Positions 43,145-50,913 of a stretch of DNA of 64,000 bases are shown piece after piece. The notes under the pieces are model-generated. The model was given only the letters and a program-made list of their open reading frames with translations. It ran no database searches and was not told the origin of the DNA. Position 1 is the stretch's first letter. Every line of letters starts with the position of its first letter. A program made the translations under genes and the position numbers. The stretch spans positions 4,402,001-4,466,000 of the forward strand of contig NZ_JQNA01000002.1 of assembly GCF_000745015.1 (NCBI RefSeq). The letters run 5' to 3'. This stretch comes from Burkholderia sp. 9120. GTDB taxonomy: Bacteria > Pseudomonadota > Gammaproteobacteria > Burkholderiales > Burkholderiaceae.

Positions 43145-45223
43145 TTAACTCCGTTTCGCCTGCGCCCTCTCAATCTGCTGCTTCGCCGCCTCATACACAT
43201 GCTCGGGCGTAAAGCCGAACTTCTTCTTCAGCTCGGAGAGCGGCGCGGACGCACCGAACGTATGCATCACCACCTGTGCGCCATGCCGGCCCACATAACG
43301 ATCCCAGCCCAGCGAAGCCGCCTGCTCCACCGCCACACGCGCAACCACGTCATCCGGTAGCACGGCATCCTGATACGCCTCGTCCTGACGCTCGAACACA
43401 TCCCACGACGGCATCGACACCACGCGCGCCGCGATGCCCTCGCTCTTGAGTTTTTCGTAGACGTCGACGCACACCGACAATTCACTGCCGGTCGCCATCA
43501 GAATCACTTGCGGCTTCTGCCCATCGGGTGCATCGGCGAGCACATACGCGCCCTTCTGCACGCCCTTCGCCGACGCATAACGACTGCGGTCGAGCGTCGG
43601 CAATGCCTGGCGCGATACGACGATGCACGACGGCCGCCGTGGATGCGACAGCGCCACACGCCACGCTTCGGCGACTTCGTTCGCGTCGCCGGGACGCAGC
43701 ACGGTCAGTCCCGGCACGCCACGCAGCGACGCCAGTTGCTCGATCGGCTGATGGGTCGGGCCATCTTCGCCGACGCCGATCGAATCGTGCGTAAAGACGT
43801 AAATCGCCGGCACTTCCATGATGGCCGACAGACGGATTGGCGGCTTCATGTAGTCGCTAAAAATCAGGAAAGTCGAGCCGAACGGCCGTAGATTCGACAA
43901 CGCGAGGCCGTTCACCGCCGAGCCCATTGCATGTTCGCGAATGCCGAAGTGCAGATTGCAGCCGCCGTAGTTATCCGCTTCGAAGCTGCCCGCCCCTTCG
44001 AATTTCAGATTGGTCTTGGTGGACGGCGACAGATCCGCCGCGCCGCCGATCATCCACGGCACGCGTGCGGCGATGGCGTTGAGCACCTTGCCCGACGAAT
44101 CGCGCGACGCGACGCCCTTCGGGTCCGCGTCGAAGGTGGGAATGTCGCTGTCCCAGCCGGTGGGCAATTCGTGCGCTTCGATCAACGCGAGTTCGCGCGC
44201 CAGTTCCGGATACTGCTTGTTATAAGCCTCGTGCTTCGCGAGCCATGCGTCGCGCGCCGCCTTGCCGCGTGCGCCGATGCCTTGCGCGAAACGTTCGTGC
44301 ACGCCGTCCGGTACGTAGAAAAATTTGTCTTCGGGCCAGCCGTACGCCTTCTTGGTCAGCGCAACCTCTTCGACGCCGAGCGCTTCGCCGTGCGCCGCCG
44401 ACGTGTCCTGCTTATGCGGCGAACCCCAGCCGATAATGCTGTGCACCACGATCAGCGTCGGCCGGTCCGTGATGCTTTTCGCCTCGACGAACGCGGCTTC
44501 GAGCGCGGCGGCGTCGTTCGCGTCGTTGACGTGCAGCGTGTGCCAGTTGTAACCGCGAAAGCGGCTCTCTACGTCGTCGCTGTACGCGAGATCGGTGTGG
44601 CCTTCAATCGTCACGCGGTTGCTGTCGTAGATCCAGATCAGATTCGACAGCTTCAGGTGTCCCGCGAGCGAAGCCGCTTCGTGCGAGATGCCTTCCATCA
44701 TGTCGCCGTCGCCGCATAATGCGTACACGCGGTAGTCGAAGAGCGGCACGTCCGGCTGGTTGAAGCGGCTCTCGTACCAGCGCGCGGCCATCGCCATGCC
44801 GACGCTGTTGCCGAGTCCCTGGCCGAGCGGTCCGGTGGTCGTTTCCACGCCGGTGGTCATCCGGTACTCGGGGTGGCCCGGCGTCTTGCTGTCGAGCTGA
44901 CGAAAATGTTCGATGTCGTCCAGCGACACCGCGGGGCCGCCGGTCGGGTGGCCTTCTTCGTCCACGGCCTTCACGTTGGCCAGATGCAGCAGCGCATACA
45001 GCAGCATCGACGCATGCCCTACCGACAATACGAAGCGGTCGCGATTCGGCCACAACGGTTCGTCCGGATCGTAACGCAGATGGTTTTGCCACAGATGGTA
45101 AGCAACCGGCGCCAGCGCCATCGGCGTGCCGGGGTGACCGGAATTGGCCTTTTGCACGGCGTCCATGGCCAGCGTGCGAATCGTGTTGATGCACAACTGG
45201 TCGAGGGCGGGATCGTTTTGCAT
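43145..45223 (-). CDS. tkt: Transketolase
   Basis: The 692-residue thiamine diphosphate enzyme transfers two-carbon ketol units between sugar phosphates in the pentose phosphate pathway. Motifs: NSGHPGTPMALAP (about 24-36), TGPLGQGLGNSVGMAMA (about 117-133), the ThDP site GDGDMMEGISHEA to DSNRVTIEG, and IGVGEDGPTHQPIEQLASLR in the pyrimidine domain (about 480). AAGGAG precedes the ATG. It stands alone, with a 263-base upstream region on one side and the bidirectional terminator on the other. With gnd, fba and xfp in the window it covers most of the non-oxidative sugar phosphate network. Confidence 0.97.
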   Translation of the reverse strand: MQNDPALDQLCINTIRTLAMDAVQKANSGHPGTPMALAPVAYHLWQNHLRYDPDEPLWPNRDRFVLSVGHASMLLYALLHLANVKAVDEEGHPTGGPAVSLDDIEHFRQLDSKTPGHPEYRMTTGVETTTGPLGQGLGNSVGMAMAARWYESRFNQPDVPLFDYRVYALCGDGDMMEGISHEAASLAGHLKLSNLIWIYDSNRVTIEGHTDLAYSDDVESRFRGYNWHTLHVNDANDAAALEAAFVEAKSITDRPTLIVVHSIIGWGSPHKQDTSAAHGEALGVEEVALTKKAYGWPEDKFFYVPDGVHERFAQGIGARGKAARDAWLAKHEAYNKQYPELARELALIEAHELPTGWDSDIPTFDADPKGVASRDSSGKVLNAIAARVPWMIGGAADLSPSTKTNLKFEGAGSFEADNYGGCNLHFGIREHAMGSAVNGLALSNLRPFGSTFLIFSDYMKPPIRLSAIMEVPAIYVFTHDSIGVGEDGPTHQPIEQLASLRGVPGLTVLRPGDANEVAEAWRVALSHPRRPSCIVVSRQALPTLDRSRYASAKGVQKGAYVLADAPDGQKPQVILMATGSELSVCVDVYEKLKSEGIAARVVSMPSWDVFERQDEAYQDAVLPDDVVARVAVEQAASLGWDRYVGRHGAQVVMHTFGASAPLSELKKKFGFTPEHVYEAAKQQIERAQAKRS

Positions 45224-45486
45224 GGGGACACTCCTTGTTCGGCGGTGGGGAACATGGCCGGCATGCCGCGCCTCATTCAGCGATTCGGCGAGCGTGGCCG
45301 GTGGTGGTGTTCAGGGGATAACGCAGGGAAACCGCACAGGCTCACCGATGATGCGCCCATGCGCGCGATTCTGCACGCTAGCTGCCAGGCAGCGGCGGGC
45401 GGCGGATGGGTTGGACGATGGATCTTTCAAGAGGCTTGCGACACTTGCTCCGACGCATGGAAAAAAGAGGAATGGCGCGCGTTTGT

Positions 45487-46041
45487 TTATCCGCTGCGAG
45501 CCGCATGCAGCCAAAACTCGATCAACGGGCCGAGCTTGCCGTCGATCGGATCCATGGGTGGAAACGGCAACGCGTCCATCGCTGCCATCTCTTGCGGGGT
45601 GAGCGCTTCGCGGCGGATGTCCCACTGCTGCCCGTCCGGATAACCGCCCACCACCTGAAAATGGCGCGCGAAAGATTGCAGGCAATGGCCGGTGCCGGCG
45701 GGTAGCAACAACGCATCGCCCGCGGACACGGTCACCACTTTGCCACCCGGACCGCCGACGATCACCTGCGCGGAACCGTCCGCGATGCCGAGCACTTCGT
45801 GCGCACTCGCGTGGAAATGGTGATAGTCGAAAATACCGTCGCGCCATTGCGGCGGCCAGTCGTTGCGCTCGAACAGAATCTCGAACGCCGCCGCAAGGTC
45901 GCCGCTATCGGGCAAAAGTGCCCGGCGATAAATCACGACCGGTAGTTTGCGGTTGTTCGGCACCCAGTCGTGCGGCTCCAGCATGAAGGCTTCGTACTCG
46001 GTCTGCGCCGCGTCGAAACCGTGCTTCGAATCGTTGAACAT
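45487..46041 (-). CDS. Cupin-like protein
   Basis: The 184-residue protein has a cupin beta-barrel region at about 70-150: YHHFHASAHEVLGIADG provides the first metal-binding His cluster and Glu, and AGTGHC the second motif, between which a glycine-rich strand turn (GGPGGKVV) occurs. Cupins bind metals or small ligands; this group is often annotated as a cupin-domain protein of unknown reaction. AGGAG precedes ATG 46041. A small hydrophilic gene lies 72 bases upstream on the same strand and could be co-transcribed. Confidence 0.83.
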   Translation of the reverse strand: MFNDSKHGFDAAQTEYEAFMLEPHDWVPNNRKLPVVIYRRALLPDSGDLAAAFEILFERNDWPPQWRDGIFDYHHFHASAHEVLGIADGSAQVIVGGPGGKVVTVSAGDALLLPAGTGHCLQSFARHFQVVGGYPDGQQWDIRREALTPQEMAAMDALPFPPMDPIDGKLGPLIEFWLHAARSG

Positions 46042-46113
46042 GGTTCGCTCCTGTGCGTGCTGCCGGGTGGTCGCCGATGGTGTGCGGTGCGGCGGTGCAG
46101 CTTTGCGCGCCAT

Positions 46114-46431
46114 TTACTCCTTGCGCTGCGACTCTCGGCCGCCGCCGCCCGGAGGCTCGGCCTGCGCGCCAGTGCCGAGCGGGACTTCGGCGCTCTGCGC
46201 GGGATGTTCGGTCGAACGCGGCGGATTGGTGGCCTTGTCGACGCCCGTCTGCTCGACCGGTTCGATGCCCAGCGGACTCGGTTCGACGTAATGCGTGCCG
46301 CTCGGTTTGTTGCGCTGCTTCGTTTCCGGTGAGATGTTCCATACGTTGGTGGTAGCGCCGGATTTCCCTTGCTCGGGGTCGCTGTTGTCGCTTCTGCCGC
46401 TATCGTTGTCTTGCGCGTCGCTCTGCTCCAT
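46114..46431 (-). CDS. Hydrophilic hypothetical protein, probably disordered
   Basis: The 105-residue product is almost free of large hydrophobic clusters and rich in Ser, Gly, Glu, Pro, Asn and Gln (MEQSDAQDNDSGRSDNSDPE), which predicts a disordered protein. GGAGAG lies close before the ATG. It contains a conserved-looking GTHYVEPSPLGIEPVEQTGV stretch near the middle. The gene precedes the cupin-like gene. No family or function is recognised. Confidence 0.6.
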   Translation of the reverse strand: MEQSDAQDNDSGRSDNSDPEQGKSGATTNVWNISPETKQRNKPSGTHYVEPSPLGIEPVEQTGVDKATNPPRSTEHPAQSAEVPLGTGAQAEPPGGGGRESQRKE

Positions 46432-46636
46432 GTCGCTCTCCTTGACTGGCCTGTCGGCTATCTGATCTGTGCAGCAACAATTGGTCCTTGTGTGTGAAAC
46501 GCGCGTCAGCCGGCTTCGCGCAACGGTTCCGCCGGCTCAGTGCGAACCGCCGTTGCGGCGGCGAACGCGGAGGTCACGTCCATTGTTTGTAAAAAGGAGA
46601 ACGTCATGACGATCGCGACGATTTGCGAGTCCAGCG

Positions 46637-46882
46637 TCACTGCTCCGGGGCCAAGCGATCCGCGGCCACGATCTCGCGTCCGTAATCGATCGCGGCGCGA
46701 CGTGCCTCGTCGGCGGTCGCGTAAGGCCCGATCTCGGGCGCGCCATCGAATGGAAACAGAAGCTTCCTGTCCGCTTTTCTGACTACCTTCAGCCCACCTA
46801 CGTAACGGCCGTCGCCTGTTCCGTGATAGCTCGCGTAAATCTCGAAGTCATCGTCAGCAACGTCGGCCTTATGTCGCGCCAT
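46637..46882 (-). CDS. DUF6723-like small protein
   Basis: The 81-residue protein has the sequence order FEIYASYHGTGDGRYVGG, LKVVRKADRKLLFPFDG and IGPYATADEARRAAIDYG, with the last block a helix. This matches my memory of the DUF6723 family in Burkholderia, a small protein family of unknown function. AAGGGAA lies before the ATG. No signal or membrane segment exists. It lies just downstream of the T6SS island in the same orientation, but is separated from it by a stretch without clear coding. Confidence 0.6.
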   Translation of the reverse strand: MARHKADVADDDFEIYASYHGTGDGRYVGGLKVVRKADRKLLFPFDGAPEIGPYATADEARRAAIDYGREIVAADRLAPEQ

Positions 46883-47388
46883 GTGTCTTTTCCCTTATCC
46901 CTGCACTCGTGGTGCGTCGTATTCCGTGTCGTGTTGCGACGCGTTCTAACCAGAGTCGAGCAAGCCCCGTTCCACGCGACGCTGAAGCGCGTCCGTTGGG
47001 GAACTCGGGTGGGGGTGGGATGAGTAGAGAGCCGCGAAGTCGGCGATCACGGCGGAGCGATTGCCGAACTTGCTGGCGAGTTGCTGGCCAGGTGGCCGCC
47101 GTCATGACGAAATTCGAAGTGCGCGTCGCGACACTGGCGGCTGAACGGAGTCACCTTGACGACGAGACGCAACTCAAGGGGGCATGACTCGTCCCCGACG
47201 CGCGGGCCTCGATACGACGAGTCGGACGAAGTATTTTGAGGATCTGGCAACGTCTTTTTCCGCTTTGCGCCAGCACCTTTGTTCGAGTGTCGACGAGTCC
47301 TGGCGGCAGGATTGTCAACCGTAGCGACCATCACAGTATCGCCGAGCGGGGCGACCACAGTTAGGCATTCAGTCCTTTCTCCGGGGTG

Positions 47389-47481
47389 TCAACAAGTCGG
47401 GATGCATTGAAGGGACGCACAACCCGCCATGCTTGCTATGAACGCAAACAGCACCATCAAACTTAACGTTTTTCTAACCAT
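47389..47481 (-). CDS. 30-residue lipoprotein at the tail of the T6SS island
   Basis: AAGGAGAGTCACATC precedes an ATG whose product is MVRKTLSLMVLFAFIASMAG followed by CASLQCIPTC. The charged start, hydrophobic core and MAGC form a good lipoprotein signal, leaving a mature peptide of ten residues with three Cys. It follows the PAAR gene by 124 bases on the same strand. The reading frame stays open for another 113 codons after the TGA, so this may be the stump of a longer lipoprotein of about 144 residues (see findings). Function is unknown. The remaining 46883-47046 stretch shows nothing clear. Confidence 0.5.
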   Translation of the reverse strand: MVRKTLSLMVLFAFIASMAGCASLQCIPTC

Positions 47482-47605
47482 GATGTGACTCTCCTTGATA
47501 GTAGCTCTCGCGGCAACGGCCATAACACGAGTGGCTCAATGCCGTGTCCGCCAAATTCGGACAAACCGCGCCCGGTTGATTCCCTGCTGTAGTGTGTATT
47601 AGTCC

Positions 47606-47893
47606 CTACACGTCAACATAAGACGTCGTTTGCGACGGCACGAGACGCGGATGCGGTGTACAAAGGCAGACGCACAGATCGTCACTCAGCGCTGCCTGTC
47701 GTCCATCGGGTCCGGTCATGGACACGCGTGGGCCATCGCATTTGATCAGCCCAACGGTCTTGCACTCAGGGCATTGGACGGGATCGGCTTCGTAGGCCTG
47801 CTCGCGCCCTTCGAGCAGGTCGTTACCGTCTCCACCCTGCACGATGCCGCCTACCGTCGTTTTGTCGCCTTTCACAATATCGAAACGCCGCAT
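47606..47893 (-). CDS. PAAR-domain spike-tip protein
   Basis: The 95-residue protein consists of one PAAR domain: RRFDIVKGDKTTVGGIVQGGDG at the start, then PVQCPECKTVGLIKCDGPR and the final LCTPHPRLVPSQTTSYVD. Such proteins cap the VgrG spike with a sharp, metal-stabilised cone and carry or help load effectors. TAGGAGAG precedes the ATG and the gene starts nine bases after the immunity gene stop, so it belongs to the vgrG operon. The Cys pairs (CPEC) could bind metal. No toxin extension is present. Confidence 0.88.
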   Translation of the reverse strand: MRRFDIVKGDKTTVGGIVQGGDGNDLLEGREQAYEADPVQCPECKTVGLIKCDGPRVSMTGPDGRQAALSDDLCVCLCTPHPRLVPSQTTSYVDV

Positions 47894-47902
47894 CTCACTC
47901 TC

Positions 47903-48940
47903 CTACACCGCACCCGGTCGCGGCCGGAGGCTATTCAGCAGTGCGTCCCACACTTGCAGCGCCCCTGCCTCATCGACCGGCGACGTTGCCTGATCGGGCG
48001 GCAGGTCGCTTTGTGAAGACGTACCCAGCAGCAGTTCAACGGACGTGTGCGGTTGCGCCAGCGTGGCGGGATTGCCCGGCGCCAGCAGATAGAACCGGTA
48101 GACCGTCACCGGCCCGTCCTGAAGCACAAATAGGACTTCTTCTGCGTCCATACCGGCGACTACCCGCTTGCCCTTGCGCAGGACGCGATAGCTCCCGGGC
48201 ATACGATCAAGTTTTGCGCGCAGTTCGGACAGGTTCTTGGTGAGCGGCTGACCTTGATCCTGCTCGACCGCGTCCCGCATCTTGATCAGGAGTAACGCCG
48301 GCCGGCCTGGCATCAACGCGAACGACTGGCTGACTTCTTCGGGATAAGTCGACGAGCCGGTTACGATCCCGCCGTCGAAGCAAAATCCGGACTCCGTCGG
48401 GACGTTCCAGTTGTCGCGCGCCTTGATTCGCCGATACATGTCGTCATAGACACTTCGGGAAATGTCTAGGCCATCCTCTCCAATGGTACCGGTCGTGTGG
48501 AAAAGTGTGTGATCTGCAAGGCTGTACCCCTCCGAATAGAAAGGTAATTTGATGCCTTTTACGAAACCCTTTTGATAGATAAAAACTCGTGAATCGCTGA
48601 CAGGCGAGAATGCCGTTTCCAGCCATGCGCGGCCGGTCTTTTCATCGAGATTGGAGGGGTTCACGCGTTGCTTGGTTTGCAACTCGCGCTCCCGCGCCTC
48701 GACCTTGGCGCGATAGGTTTCGCGCGACATGCCGCGCGTAGTTTCCAGCTTTTCACCCCGCCATTCGTAGGTCTGGTTCGAAATCTCGCTCGACGTCGGT
48801 CGGTCGAACACAAGGCGGCCGATACACCACGGCCGCACTTTGGAGAGGAGAGGATTGTTCATCGTTGGTTCCACGGAAAGCGCGAGAGAGCAGACGCAAA
48901 GGCCTGCCAACAGAAAGAGTGCGCGAGCGAGACGATTCAT
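47903..48940 (-). CDS. Tli4-like T6SS immunity protein (exported)
   Basis: The 345-residue product has a signal peptide (MNRLARALFLLAGLCVCSLAL, about 1-22). Two regions follow that fit the N- and C-terminal domains of Tli4-type proteins, with VRPWCIGRLVFDRPTSSE at the start of the first and MDAEEVLFVLQDGPVTVYRFYL in the second. Tli4 proteins reside in the periplasm and neutralise Tle4 phospholipases delivered by sister cells. GGGAGA precedes the ATG at 48940, which lies two bases after the lipase stop, so the pair is tightly coupled. Family assignment is from recalled domain patterns and operon logic. Confidence 0.78.
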   Translation of the reverse strand: MNRLARALFLLAGLCVCSLALSVEPTMNNPLLSKVRPWCIGRLVFDRPTSSEISNQTYEWRGEKLETTRGMSRETYRAKVEARERELQTKQRVNPSNLDEKTGRAWLETAFSPVSDSRVFIYQKGFVKGIKLPFYSEGYSLADHTLFHTTGTIGEDGLDISRSVYDDMYRRIKARDNWNVPTESGFCFDGGIVTGSSTYPEEVSQSFALMPGRPALLLIKMRDAVEQDQGQPLTKNLSELRAKLDRMPGSYRVLRKGKRVVAGMDAEEVLFVLQDGPVTVYRFYLLAPGNPATLAQPHTSVELLLGTSSQSDLPPDQATSPVDEAGALQVWDALLNSLRPRPGAV

Positions 48941-48942
48941 GA

Positions 48943-50880
48943 TTATTCTCCCGGCACCGGAATATTCTTCCCGTTCACGATCTGGACCACGCTGTAAAGC
49001 ATCGCCCAATGAGTCCACGGATGCGCATTGCTCTTCATATGCTCGTATCCACCCTGCACAAATGCCATCTGAACCCCCTTGGCCGGGTCGCCTGGAACAT
49101 CGGGCCTCAAGCCGCGCGCCTGTGCGTCCGCCGACCACACGGGCACGGTACCGTCGCCACGGATAATTCCCGTCTTGCTCGCCACCTGTGACCAGTTTGT
49201 CTTGTCATTCACTTCCGGCAAAGTATTCGTCTTCTGGACTGTAAAGGTGACGCTAAGATTGTGCTTCGATATGAGCACGCGAATCTCCCCCTTGCCCGAG
49301 TCGTGGAGCAACTTGGCGCTCTTAAGGTCGTCCTCGGTAACATCCGACGGCACGTCCCCAGTCCAGATTGCATTGCCCCACGCCAACAGATCCTTTGTCG
49401 GCTCCCCTTTCTCGATTGTGGGCTTGCCTTTGTCGCCCGCCTCTTTTTTCACACCGGGCTGCGGTGTCCGGAAGTCGAGCCCACCCTCGCCGTATGCCAC
49501 ATACGTCGTGCCGTGGTATTGATTCTTCAGTCGGCTTTGGTTCGTTACTACATCTACGACGGTGTTCTTATAGTTCGACACCACAGTGTCTTTTCGACCT
49601 AGTCTCTCAAGCCGGTCCTTCGTGGCCCCTGCCGGATCGAGCTGCTCTTCTCTCGGCTGCAAACCGTACCACGCCGGATTCAGATGTAGCTCTCTGGTTA
49701 CATCACCTTCTTTGGGAAACTTCATTATCACCTGCCCGTCCGGCCGCGCAAAAATCCACCACGGCTCGCCATTGTGATAGTCCGGCATAGGCGTGAGCTC
49801 CATCGGTCCCGGTGCGTTAGCCATCACTGCGATGAACTCGTCGGCATCGCGTCCGAGCAGACTGCCATTGATAAAGCCATTCAGGCCGCCTTCGGGACCA
49901 CCCCCTGTCTTGAACCTCTTAGCCGCTAGTGGCGCACCGGTGGCCGGCTGGCAGCCGTGAAATACGCCGTGCGCGAGGCCATCGAGTCCGTGGTTCAACA
50001 CCGCGAAGCGAGCAACCAAGCCGCCCATTGAGTGCGTCAGGATGATAGCCTTGCCCGTATCGTTCTCCTTGCATATCTCGGAGATACCCATCAGCCGTGT
50101 CGTTTTTTTTGTCTGCGGATCCAGAATATCCAAACCGCTCACCACATCACGCCCCGAATCGTCGTTCGACTGCAACCAGTTGTATCCGATTGCGTATACA
50201 CGGTAGCGAAACTTCGTGAATTTCTTGAATTCTGCTGAGTCCGCGGCAATCGCCTGACCGTTTCCAAAGGCGCCGTAAACCGTCGGATCAGTGCCCAGCA
50301 CCGGATGAAGCGCCCATTTCTCGCCCTCCGGATCGGGATTGATCCACGCGCCTTCTGGCTTGCCAAACAGCATCGGCTTGTTTAATTGCTGTTCAAGCCA
50401 CAACAGGACAGGTTGATAGCTGCTGCGGTAAACCGACCCCCAGCCGCGGCGTCGCGCTTCCTTCTCGGTTATCGCGTCTTCTTTCCCAAGATCGATAAGC
50501 GGACCGAGTGGCGTCACCGTCACGCTATGGGGATCGAAGAGGACTTCACGTGACGACGCACTTCGAAACCATCCAGCAATAAGGGAGCACAAGCCGCCGA
50601 GTGTTGCCCCTATTGCGTCGGTATTCGGTGCGGACCATGCCGTGTCACCAGTGTCTTTGGCGGCCAGCGGCGAGCCCATCACGCCCGGTATGAAAATCAC
50701 GGGAATGATCGGACCGAGGTGGTGCAACGACTCCTTCGCGCGGGTATCGTCGGCCGGCGTCAAGGTCGCATGGGCGTAAGAGTCACCACTCTCGTCGGTG
50801 TGCGACGCAAGGCGGACGACTTCCTGTTCGGCATCGTCATCGCCTGAGGTCTGGCTCGTTGTGCCAGGATTGTCGGTCAT
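48943..50880 (-). CDS. Tle4-like T6SS lipase effector
   Basis: The 645-residue protein is an alpha/beta hydrolase without a signal peptide, as expected for a spike-delivered effector. The IPVIFIPGVMGSPLAAK block (about 58-74) is a typical oxyanion-region strand, and the nucleophile elbow is LTHSMGGLVARFA (Ser at about residue 275), where the usual first Gly of GxSxG is Thr. A candidate catalytic His lies in GGYEHMKSN near the C-terminus (about 620). The acidic, polar N-terminal 50 residues may bind the spike. The gene follows vgrG by 33 bases and precedes its immunity gene. Phospholipid hydrolysis in prey cells is inferred from the family. Confidence 0.82.
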   Translation of the reverse strand: MTDNPGTTSQTSGDDDAEQEVVRLASHTDESGDSYAHATLTPADDTRAKESLHHLGPIIPVIFIPGVMGSPLAAKDTGDTAWSAPNTDAIGATLGGLCSLIAGWFRSASSREVLFDPHSVTVTPLGPLIDLGKEDAITEKEARRRGWGSVYRSSYQPVLLWLEQQLNKPMLFGKPEGAWINPDPEGEKWALHPVLGTDPTVYGAFGNGQAIAADSAEFKKFTKFRYRVYAIGYNWLQSNDDSGRDVVSGLDILDPQTKKTTRLMGISEICKENDTGKAIILTHSMGGLVARFAVLNHGLDGLAHGVFHGCQPATGAPLAAKRFKTGGGPEGGLNGFINGSLLGRDADEFIAVMANAPGPMELTPMPDYHNGEPWWIFARPDGQVIMKFPKEGDVTRELHLNPAWYGLQPREEQLDPAGATKDRLERLGRKDTVVSNYKNTVVDVVTNQSRLKNQYHGTTYVAYGEGGLDFRTPQPGVKKEAGDKGKPTIEKGEPTKDLLAWGNAIWTGDVPSDVTEDDLKSAKLLHDSGKGEIRVLISKHNLSVTFTVQKTNTLPEVNDKTNWSQVASKTGIIRGDGTVPVWSADAQARGLRPDVPGDPAKGVQMAFVQGGYEHMKSNAHPWTHWAMLYSVVQIVNGKNIPVPGE

Positions 50881-50913
50881 GGATTCTCGCTTATAGTGGT
50901 CCCGTTCAGCCGT

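Noticed and set aside
47101..47187. A 28-residue plus-strand frame (MTKFEVRVATLAAE onward)
   Set aside because: Looks protein-like but has no ribosome binding site and lies opposite the possible tail of the interrupted lipoprotein.
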